A DNA stretch of 64,000 nucleotides. Source: Massilibacteroides vaginae (GTDB taxonomy: Bacteria > Bacteroidota > Bacteroidia > Bacteroidales > Tannerellaceae). This document shows, in pieces, positions 18,671-25,405 of the stretch. The notes below the pieces were generated by a model, which was given only the letters and a program-made list of their open reading frames with translations, did not search any database and was not told where the DNA came from. The DNA is taken from assembly GCF_900178525.1 (NCBI RefSeq), contig NZ_FXDJ01000006.1:496001-560000 (forward strand), in the 5' to 3' direction. Made by a program: the position numbers and the translations under genes. Position 1 is the first letter of the stretch. Each line of letters starts with the position of its first letter.

Positions 18671-18718
18671 AAAAATCCTCCTTCAGATTCTAAAAAAAAA
18701 ACTGAAGGAGGTAATTTT
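18671..18718. terminator. Bidirectional terminator
   Basis: A 10-bp stem (18677-18686 CCTCCTTCAG and 18702-18711 CTGAAGGAGG) has U-tracts on both sides. It ends the DUF5009 transcript and, on the minus strand, the candidate RNA that starts near 19086. Confidence 0.85.
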
Positions 18719-19086
18719 TTCCGCTTTACTCTTTCACAAGGTCTAATCACGGTGTATTTCTATTATTTTATCACTAGTTCACTTCCAATTATTTCGCCCT
18801 CGCAGGTTACTTACTTTTATTAGAAAAGTTGAGAAGCTACTTATCAAATTTGCTTAACTATTGTTCTATGTAAATGTCTGTTATTACATTCTCTAAATCA
18901 TTGTCTTGTTAGTATCAATAATAACAGCTTTTAATCCATGATTATAGATTATCTTTTGGAAAGAGTATGCCTATAATCAAATAATTCTAACTACTAATTC
19001 TAATTCTAAATTCTAAAAAATTATAAAGTTCTAACTTGTCAATTATCCATTTTCGAAGGACTTCCGCGCTCGGACGTTCCCTTTTA
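18672..19086 (-). ncRNA. Candidate ~400-nt non-coding RNA
   Basis: A perfect promoter (19093-19123, minus) and a strong terminator (18671-18718) delimit a ~415-nt unit with no credible ORF: the ATGs inside it run 3-5 codons to a stop. The 5' part is GC-rich and structured (GGAACGTCCGAGCGCGGAAG), the rest very AT-rich. I could not match it to tmRNA (no tRNA-like ends), RNase P RNA (no GAGGAAAGTCC) or 6S RNA by eye. Confidence 0.45.
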
Positions 19087-19092
19087 TGACAA

Positions 19093-19123
19093 CAAAGATA
19101 TAACAAAGTTTCGTTATGCCAAA
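19093..19123 (-). promoter_or_regulatory. Consensus promoter TTTG-N19-TATCTTTG
   Basis: On the minus strand, TTTG is at 19123-19120, a 19-bp spacer follows, and TATCTTTG is at 19100-19093. It is an exact match with ideal spacing, and no coding gene lies downstream for over 400 bp. The stretch 19124-19381 holds nothing else I can identify. Confidence 0.7.
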
Positions 19124-19381
19124 TTTCGAAACAACATATTTTCGTTTTTTGTAATTATCGTTTATAAAAAACACGCATATAGAAAATTAAATTCGCACAT
19201 TATACCCCTATAAGCATTGATTTTCTTGACTACCGCACTCCAAATAGCCAATAGAGATACTCTATCAGCCGATAAGAAGTTTTGCAAATCAATAATTTCA
19301 TTATTCGAAAATCACAGCGATTTCATAAGAATTTTTCCTTTATTAGCCATAATCGGTCTTAAAAAAAACACATATCCAACT

Positions 19382-19422
19382 AAAAAAACCTGAAAACGCA
19401 ACTAATCCGATGATTATTCAGG
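19382..19422 (-). terminator. Probable terminator of the glycosyltransferase gene
   Basis: CCTGAA (19389-19394) pairs with TTCAGG (19417-19422), followed on the minus strand by seven T residues. The stem is short and the loop long, so confidence is limited. Confidence 0.4.
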
Positions 19423-19457
19423 CGAAAATAAATATGCACGAACAGATCAAGTTGATT

Positions 19458-20612
19458 CTATATAGACAAACTTTTGCCAAGTCGGGCAATCCAATGAACA
19501 AACAAGCGAGATAATAAACCGAGCTGAGTTTCTTTGCGAAGCAGATCCTCACGAAACTCTCTTAACACAAGCCAGTCTGCTTGCTTTACCCAATACTTAA
19601 AATCTTGATTAGGTTGGTGCTTTTCGGCAAGTTCGAGCAATGTATCCAGATTAAACTCATCTGATATAGCACCGGCGCCGGACTGCATAGCGTCGTAGGC
19701 ATTACATGTTTGTTCGATATGGGTAGGTATCATCAACACCGGCTTGCCCAGATACATTGCCTCGCAAACGGACTCAAACCCCGCGGTTGTTGCATAGGCT
19801 TTGGACCCGGCCATATACTGAAGGAATAATTCATCATCCAACTGATGAAAAGACAAAGTATTATCGATATCTACTCTTTTCTCGACATCTTTCTTATCCC
19901 AAAAAAAATGCAGCGGAACATCCGGATTATCAGTATGCCAGCCTTTAACTTCTTCTGCGAATCCACTATTTAGCAGATAACCGTGCAGGTAATCTCCTTT
20001 CTCAGGCTTAATTGAGAAAATTTCCTTACGCAACAACGGGGGCACAACAATGATACGGGCATCCGGCAACTCACGCATCTTACGGAATGAGAGAGCGAGA
20101 ATCTTGGTTGCTCCTATTGTAGTCAGGCGGGTAAAAAATTGCAATGAAGCTAAATTAAGTTTCCTTTCTTTTGGGAACTGAAAATCAGGATGTAAAAAAA
20201 GGTATTGATGCGCAATACTGATCATATGCGCCTTCGGACGGAAAAATAAATAGGTAAGTCCGGTGAGCAGTTCGTAGAAATTAACGACTACTTCGGCGTC
20301 TGTTTCTTTGATCATCCGATGAATAAATCGGATGCCGGAAATATACTTATGTTGGCGTACAAGATTATATGCTACGGTTTTAAGCATATTAACTTGCTTG
20401 TTTTTTGCTGTAGGAAGAAAATTCGGACTTTCAAAAGAATATACCGGAGCCGCTATTTTATCACTAAAAAAAGATGGGATAGTCCGCGCAGGACTTTTTC
20501 CAACCAAAACTCCGACTAATTTATGACCATCTTTTTCCAGCTTCTGTCGCAATGACAATGCCTGTGTCAAATGCCCACGTCCTTCTCCTTGTATGATAAA
20601 TAATATTCTCAT
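19458..20612 (-). CDS. Glycosyltransferase of the Glyco_trans_1_3 type
   Basis: The 384-residue cytoplasmic glycosyltransferase has a GT-B-like shape. It begins MRILFIIQGEGRGHLTQALSLRQKL, split here as MRILFIIQGEGRGHL and TQALSLR, with the glycine-rich N-terminal loop of MurG/GT28-like enzymes. The C-terminal half has the donor-site pattern KAYATTAGFESVCEAMYLGKP and PVLMIPTHIEQTCNA. Donor and acceptor are unknown; an envelope or surface-glycan role is inferred. ATG 20612 fits the Rossmann-fold start; the 20-codon upstream extension lacks family character. It is monocistronic, about 150 bp after fusA2. Confidence 0.8.
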   Translation of the reverse strand: MRILFIIQGEGRGHLTQALSLRQKLEKDGHKLVGVLVGKSPARTIPSFFSDKIAAPVYSFESPNFLPTAKNKQVNMLKTVAYNLVRQHKYISGIRFIHRMIKETDAEVVVNFYELLTGLTYLFFRPKAHMISIAHQYLFLHPDFQFPKERKLNLASLQFFTRLTTIGATKILALSFRKMRELPDARIIVVPPLLRKEIFSIKPEKGDYLHGYLLNSGFAEEVKGWHTDNPDVPLHFFWDKKDVEKRVDIDNTLSFHQLDDELFLQYMAGSKAYATTAGFESVCEAMYLGKPVLMIPTHIEQTCNAYDAMQSGAGAISDEFNLDTLLELAEKHQPNQDFKYWVKQADWLVLREFREDLLRKETQLGLLSRLFVHWIARLGKSLSI

Positions 20613-20711
20613 ATAACTGCGGCATAAATGGTTTGGATAACTTTCAGTTATTACATCACCAAAAGAATGCATTCACCATTACAGTATGAAGACGAACAAG
20701 TGAAAAAAGGA

Positions 20712-20745
20712 TGTAAAGGAAGGGGAAGTTCCACCCCCTTCCTTT
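20712..20745 (-). terminator. Terminator of the EF-G2 gene
   Basis: AAAGGAAGGGG (20715-20725) pairs with CCCCTTCCTTT (20735-20745), 22 bp past the stop. A weaker U-rich tail follows on the minus strand. Confidence 0.65.
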
Positions 20746-20766
20746 AGTTTTTATGGATTATCAAAA

Positions 20767-22923
20767 TCAATCATCTTCCTGAGAAGCTTCGTATTCTTTC
20801 AATAATTTGTCCTGAACATCCGCAGGAACAAGTTCATAGTTAGCAAATTTCATCATGAAAGAAGCACGACCACCAGTTATCGAACTTAACGATGTTGAAT
20901 AGTTTGACATTTCTTTCAAAGGAACTTTTGCCTGAAGTTTTTCATAACCCTTTTCACTGTTCATACCCATGATTATCGCGCGTCGTCCCTGAAGGTCTCC
21001 CATCACATCACCAAGGAAATCTGCCGGAACAGACACTTCTACATCATAAACAGGTTCCAGAATCTTCGGTCCTGCTTCTTTAAAGGCCGTACTGAATGCG
21101 TTACGACCGGCAAGCATGAACGAGATTTCATTACTATCTACCGGGTGCATCTTACCATCGTAAACCAACACGCGCACATCCCGGGCATACGATCCGGTTA
21201 GCGGTCCTTGTTCCATTCTTGCCATTAGTCCTTTTAATATGGCAGGAAGGAAACGGGCATCGATAGCTCCACCCACAATACAGTTTACAAACACCAGTTT
21301 GCCACCCCAATCCAAATCAATCACCTGCGTATCACGCACGTTCATTTTAAATTCCTGACCGCCGAAACGATACACATCCGGAGCCGGCATACCTTCATAA
21401 TAAGGTTCAACAATCAGATGCACCTCGCCAAACTGACCGGCACCACCGGATTGTTTTTTATGTCTGTAATCCGCACGGGCAGATTTGGTAATTGTTTCAC
21501 GATAAGGAATCTTAGGCTCCAGAAACTCGATCGCCAACTTATCGTTATGCTCAATTCTCCACTTCAGCGTACGCAGGTGGAATTCTCCCTGACCGGAAAC
21601 AATCGTTTGTTTCAGTTCTTTTGATTGCTCGATAACCCAGGTTGGATCTTCCTGACGCATACGGCTCAATATTTCACTCAGCTTTTCCGAGTCCGCCTCA
21701 TTAACCGGTCTTATCGCACGACGATATTTTGAGTTCGGATATTTTACAAAGTCAAACTTATAATCTACCCCTTTACCGTTCAATGTATTGCCCAGACGTA
21801 CGTCTTTCAGTTTAACAGTAGCACCGATATCTCCGGCCACCATTTCGGGCACCTGCGTTCTGGTTTGTCCGGCAGGAACAAATAATTGCGCGATACGTTC
21901 TTTGGAACCGCGGGTTGAATTCTGCAAATCGTCACCTTCTTTAACCTTTCCGGAGAGTACCTTAAAGTAAGACACCTGCCCGATGTGAGGCTCCGTCATT
22001 GTTTTAAAGAAGAACAAACTGGTTGGTTCTTTTACGTCCGGCGTTACTTCAACACCTTCGGTAGTTACCAAACGTGGCATTTTATCCGTACAAGGTACTA
22101 CATTGCCAAGGAACTCCAGCGTACGACGCACGCACATATCGCGAGCGGCAGAAACACAGAAAACAGGAAACATTCCGCGCGTAACTAATCCGGCACGAAT
22201 ACCGGCACGCATGTCATCTTCGTTTAAAGTTCCTTCTTCAAAGAATTTCTCCATCAACGCGTCATCGTGTTCAGCAGCGGCCTCCACTAATATTTTATGC
22301 AGGTCCATTGCTTTTTCGGATTCTTCTGCTGGAATTTCAAGCACCTCGGGCACTCCTCCCTCCGGTTTCCAACGATACATTTTCATCTTTAGCACATCCA
22401 CAATGGCATTAAACTCAGAACCGCTATTGACAGGGTATTGAACAGCAACCACCTTGTCGCCATAACGTTCTTTCAGTTGAACCATTGTACTATCATAATC
22501 GGCCTTATCATTATCCAACTGGTTAACCACGAAGATAACCGGCTTGTGGAATTGTTCTGTGTAACGGAACTGATTAATCGTGCCAACCTCAACACCGTAT
22601 TGCGCGTTTAGCACCATCAAAGCCGTATCTGTAACGTTTAAAGCAGACACTGCCCCTCCGATAAAGTCATCAGCACCCGGACAGTCTATAAAGTTTAACT
22701 TCCTGTCTTGCCACTCAACACTAAAAACGGTTGAGAACACTGAATACTTATATTCCTTCTCAACCGGGAAATAATCGCTCACAGTATTTCCGGCCTCAAC
22801 TGTTCCGCGACGTTTTATAACTCCACCCTCGTAAAGCATTGCTTCAGCGAGAGTGGTTTTCCCAGAGCCCGAACTTCCCAGGATAGAGATGTTCTTAATT
22901 TCATCCGTTTGATAAACTTTCAT
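20767..22923 (-). CDS. fusA2: EF-G paralogue EF-G2, catalytic His replaced
   Basis: This is a 718-residue EF-G-like translation factor with the usual five-domain layout. The G1 loop is GSSGSGKT (16-23) instead of AHIDAGKT. The G3 motif is DCPGADDF (80-87), so the histidine that activates water in DTPGHVDF is Ala84. G4 is NQLD (134-137) instead of NKxD. Domain IV carries YRHKKQSGGAGQFGEV-type sequence. Published work on Bacteroides thetaiotaomicron describes an EF-G2 that supports translocation without GTPase activity and is needed for gut colonisation under carbon limitation. This protein has the sequence features expected of that type. The upstream gap (22924-23320) contains phased array R3 and a weak -7 box; in B. 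thetaiotaomicron the gene is under the regulator Cur. Confidence 0.93.
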   Translation of the reverse strand: MKVYQTDEIKNISILGSSGSGKTTLAEAMLYEGGVIKRRGTVEAGNTVSDYFPVEKEYKYSVFSTVFSVEWQDRKLNFIDCPGADDFIGGAVSALNVTDTALMVLNAQYGVEVGTINQFRYTEQFHKPVIFVVNQLDNDKADYDSTMVQLKERYGDKVVAVQYPVNSGSEFNAIVDVLKMKMYRWKPEGGVPEVLEIPAEESEKAMDLHKILVEAAAEHDDALMEKFFEEGTLNEDDMRAGIRAGLVTRGMFPVFCVSAARDMCVRRTLEFLGNVVPCTDKMPRLVTTEGVEVTPDVKEPTSLFFFKTMTEPHIGQVSYFKVLSGKVKEGDDLQNSTRGSKERIAQLFVPAGQTRTQVPEMVAGDIGATVKLKDVRLGNTLNGKGVDYKFDFVKYPNSKYRRAIRPVNEADSEKLSEILSRMRQEDPTWVIEQSKELKQTIVSGQGEFHLRTLKWRIEHNDKLAIEFLEPKIPYRETITKSARADYRHKKQSGGAGQFGEVHLIVEPYYEGMPAPDVYRFGGQEFKMNVRDTQVIDLDWGGKLVFVNCIVGGAIDARFLPAILKGLMARMEQGPLTGSYARDVRVLVYDGKMHPVDSNEISFMLAGRNAFSTAFKEAGPKILEPVYDVEVSVPADFLGDVMGDLQGRRAIIMGMNSEKGYEKLQAKVPLKEMSNYSTSLSSITGGRASFMMKFANYELVPADVQDKLLKEYEASQEDD

Positions 22924-23098
22924 GATATCAGATATTAAATTTATGTTTAACTAAAAGAATAAATCCGTTTCTTCGTGAGCCTGCAAATTATAGATTATGA
23001 GGAAGATTTACAATTTAAGCGTTCTGTTTGAAAACATATTTCTGTAGCACCGCTGACACACATCCTTCACGGCTATGTTTTTATTCTTTCTTTTAATG

Positions 23099-23106
23099 CA
23101 AACATA
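23099..23106 (-). promoter_or_regulatory. Possible -7 box (TATGTTTG) of fusA2
   Basis: It matches TAnnTTTG on the minus strand, giving a ~170-nt leader. No -33 element is at the right distance, so an activator may be needed; array R3 begins at the same place and extends upstream. Confidence 0.35.
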
Positions 23107-23242
23107 CTTTGTTTTAATATAAACATACTTTATTTTCCTTTTTCTATATATATGGAAAAAGCTTTCTACAGCTGTGGTAAAGTTTTTCCATATATATAGA
23201 AAAACTTTACCACAGCTGTAGAACAAAATAAATAAAGGATAT
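23100..23242. repeat. Phased repeat array R3: 4 dyads at exactly 22 bp
   Basis: Dyads CTATATATATGG, CTACAGCTGTGG, CCATATATATAG and CCACAGCTGTAG start at 23144, 23166, 23188 and 23210. The third is the reverse complement of the first and the fourth of the second, so the order is P-Q-P'-Q'. A box ATAAAGGAT follows at 23237.5, and degenerate boxes (CATACTTT) precede at ~23107 and ~23128. The array lies between divergent fusA2 and hemW, immediately upstream of both promoters. Confidence 0.88.
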
Positions 23243-23279
23243 AAAAACAAGTATATAGGTTAGTCGGGAAATTATATTC

Positions 23280-23287
23280 TACTTTTG
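23280..23287 (+). promoter_or_regulatory. -7 box (TACTTTTG) of hemW
   Basis: This exact TAnnTTTG box lies 33 bp before ATG 23321. No obvious -33 TTG is present. Confidence 0.5.
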
Positions 23288-23320
23288 TATCGTATCTTTA
23301 CCGCAAAAAAAACACACCGA

Positions 23321-24448
23321 ATGGCCGGACTTTATATACACGTTCCTTATTGCGCGAAAAGATGTATTTACTGCGACTTTTTTACCAGCACCAACCAAAA
23401 GAGCAAAGCTGCTTATGTTGATGCTGTATGTAAAGAACTTATTCTTCGTAAAGATTACCTGAAGGGCGAATCGCTGCGAACCATTTATTTCGGAGGTGGA
23501 ACGCCTTCGCAGCTTTCAGCAAATAATTTCGAGCGCATCTTCGACACCGTCTTTACCTATTATAATACGGACAAGTGCGAAGAAATCACCCTTGAAGCTA
23601 ACCCCGACGACATGACGCCGGAATACGTACACTCGTTGCAAAGCCTCCCCTTCAACCGGGTGAGCATGGGGGTGCAAAGTTTTCAACCCGAGGATTTGAT
23701 TTTCTTAAACAGGCGGCATGACCGCCAACAGGCAATTGATGCCGTAGCTACGTGCAAGGCAAACTGCTTGTCGAATATCAGCATCGACCTGATATACGGT
23801 CTGCCCGGGCAAACACCGGAACAATGGAGCCAAAACCTGGATGAAGCAATTGCGCTGAAAGTGCCGCATATCTCCGCCTACCATCTTATATATGAAGAAG
23901 GAACTAAGCTCACTAAATTGAAATCCGCAGGAAAAGTACTTCCGGTAAGCGAAGAGTTCAGCGAAGATTTCTTCACGCTGCTGATCGATAAACTAAGCAA
24001 AGCCGGCTACCTGCATTACGAGATTTCTAATTTCGCTCAACCCGATTGCTTTTCCAAACACAACAGCGCTTACTGGGACGAAACAACCTATATAGGTATA
24101 GGACCATCGGCCCACTCATTCGATGGAAACAGCCGCCAATGGAACATCGCTTCCATGAAACACTACCTGTCCGGAATAGAAACAGGTGTACCAAACGTTG
24201 AAAAGGAATTGTTAGACGCGAACACAAAATACAACGAATACATCATTACAGGACTAAGAACAATGTGGGGTGTTCGTTTAGACAAAATAGAAGAAAAATA
24301 CGGTTTGGAAAAGAAAAACTTCTGCTTAGCACAAGCCGATACGTATATTAAAAACAACTTATTACTGCATCACGAAAACAGTTTAAAGCTATCTGCCAAG
24401 GGAATTTTCATCTCCGACCGCATTATGAGCGATCTTTTATACGTTTAA
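23321..24448 (+). CDS. hemW: Radical-SAM heme chaperone HemW
   Basis: HemW binds heme and delivers it to respiratory enzymes; it was formerly annotated as oxygen-independent coproporphyrinogen oxidase. The 375-residue protein opens MAGLYIHVPYCAKRCIYCDF, with the cluster cysteines Cys11, Cys15 and Cys18 (Cx3Cx2C). The SAM-site glycines GGGTPS and RVSMGVQSF and DLIYGLPGQT follow, with the HemW C-terminal winged-helix-like domain at the end. It has HemW rather than HemN length and motif spacing (HemN ~455). The start was chosen at 23321 because the -7 box would exclude the upstream frame start. Confidence 0.92.
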   Translation: MAGLYIHVPYCAKRCIYCDFFTSTNQKSKAAYVDAVCKELILRKDYLKGESLRTIYFGGGTPSQLSANNFERIFDTVFTYYNTDKCEEITLEANPDDMTPEYVHSLQSLPFNRVSMGVQSFQPEDLIFLNRRHDRQQAIDAVATCKANCLSNISIDLIYGLPGQTPEQWSQNLDEAIALKVPHISAYHLIYEEGTKLTKLKSAGKVLPVSEEFSEDFFTLLIDKLSKAGYLHYEISNFAQPDCFSKHNSAYWDETTYIGIGPSAHSFDGNSRQWNIASMKHYLSGIETGVPNVEKELLDANTKYNEYIITGLRTMWGVRLDKIEEKYGLEKKNFCLAQADTYIKNNLLLHHENSLKLSAKGIFISDRIMSDLLYV

Positions 24449-24559
24449 CACGAGGACGAAACAGTACGTTTCGCCTACAAACCCTTCGATTTTAAGGACA
24501 TTTAAGTATCCGGCTGTTCTATTTTTTATGAAAAAAGCTTGTGATATTAAACTATTGTA

Positions 24560-24567
24560 TATATTTG
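24560..24567 (+). promoter_or_regulatory. -7 box (TATATTTG) of the zeta-kinase gene
   Basis: TTG at 24539-24541, an 18-bp spacer, then TATATTTG. It forces the translation start downstream of ~24574 and so selects GTG 24583. Confidence 0.6.
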
Positions 24568-24582
24568 CAGAGTGTAAACAAT

Positions 24583-25164
24583 GTGAAGGTGCCCTATTTA
24601 TATATAATATCAGGATGTAACGGTGCAGGAAAAACGACTGCTTCTTATACTATTTTGCCGGAAATGCTTAAGTGTAAGGAGTTTGTCAATTCTGACGAAA
24701 TAGCGAAAGGACTCTCTCCTTTTAATTCTGAGAACATTGCAGTAGCGGTTGAGGCAGGACGAATAATGTATAAACGAATAAAAGAACTTATCGCCGCTCA
24801 GGAAACATTCGCATTAGAAACAACTTTGGCCACCCGTTCAGTCGTAAAACTGATGCAGGAGGCTCAAAAAGCTGGTTACTATGTTACTTTGCTCTATTTT
24901 TGGCTTAACACGCCGGATTTAGCAGTAGAACGGGTAAAAATGAGAGTAGCAGCCGGTGGGCATAACATCGAGGAAAGTACAATTCGCAGACGTTATGAAG
25001 CCGGAATACACAATTTATTTGAATTATATTTACCGGCCAGTGACTATTGGATGATTACAGACAACTCTATGACTCCAATGGAAATTATAGCCAAAGGTTT
25101 TAAAGAAGATAAAAAAGAAATTTTTAATCCCATTGTTTTTAAAAAACTTGAGAATCATGAATGA
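24583..25164 (+). CDS. Zeta-toxin-like P-loop kinase
   Basis: This 193-residue protein is of the zeta-toxin/nucleotide kinase fold. Walker A is GCNGAGKTT (11-19), followed by FVNSDEIAKGLSPF, with the Asp expected to activate the substrate hydroxyl, and ETTLATRS, a lid-type segment. Zeta toxins phosphorylate UDP-N-acetylglucosamine; many chromosomal relatives have other or unknown roles. The frame is open to GTG 24541, but that lies inside the promoter, so GTG 24583 is preferred (GTG 24589 also possible). It overlaps the next small gene by 8 bp. No epsilon-type antitoxin precedes it, so calling it a toxin is inference. Confidence 0.8.
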   Translation: MKVPYLYIISGCNGAGKTTASYTILPEMLKCKEFVNSDEIAKGLSPFNSENIAVAVEAGRIMYKRIKELIAAQETFALETTLATRSVVKLMQEAQKAGYYVTLLYFWLNTPDLAVERVKMRVAAGGHNIEESTIRRRYEAGIHNLFELYLPASDYWMITDNSMTPMEIIAKGFKEDKKEIFNPIVFKKLENHE

Positions 25165-25327
25165 GAAAGAACAAAGAGAATTTGATGAGAATATCCTGAA
25201 AGGGGCAAACATCGCTTTCCAACGTTTGGTTACAGAAAAGAAGAGAGTGAATGGTGAATTGGTCTTTTCACGCAACGGTAAAATTTTCCGTGTTAAAGCA
25301 TCAGACTTGGATAAATTCACATTTTAA
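25157..25327 (+). CDS. Small 56-residue partner of the zeta-like kinase
   Basis: The protein begins MNEKEQREFDENILKGANIA and ends KIFRVKASDLDKFTF. It is helical in the first half and likely beta in the second (GELVFSRNGKIFRVKA). The ATG overlaps the kinase stop by 8 bp, so the genes are translationally coupled. I do not recognise a named family, but small ORFs in this position are common beside Bacteroidetes zeta-like kinases. It could be an antitoxin or accessory subunit; nothing in the sequence proves either. Confidence 0.7.
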   Translation: MNEKEQREFDENILKGANIAFQRLVTEKKRVNGELVFSRNGKIFRVKASDLDKFTF

Positions 25328-25346
25328 GAAATTCTTATCAGAAAAT

Positions 25347-25385
25347 ACAAAAAAAGCGGGTGATTTTTAATCATCCGCTTTTTCC
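25347..25385. terminator. Bidirectional terminator
   Basis: AAAAAGCGGGTGATT (25351-25365) pairs with AATCATCCGCTTTTT (25369-25383) with one G:T pair, between convergent genes. Confidence 0.85.
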
Positions 25386-25405
25386 GTATATACACGTAAC
25401 TGCAA

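Noticed and set aside
18672-19086. tmRNA or RNase P RNA
   Set aside because: No tRNA-like ends or tag ORF for tmRNA and no GAGGAAAGTCC or matching P4 strand for RNase P; kept only as an unidentified RNA candidate.
23100-23242. CRISPR-like array
   Set aside because: The units are 12-bp dyads with 10-bp A/T linkers at 22-bp period; there are no unique 30-bp spacers and no cas genes.
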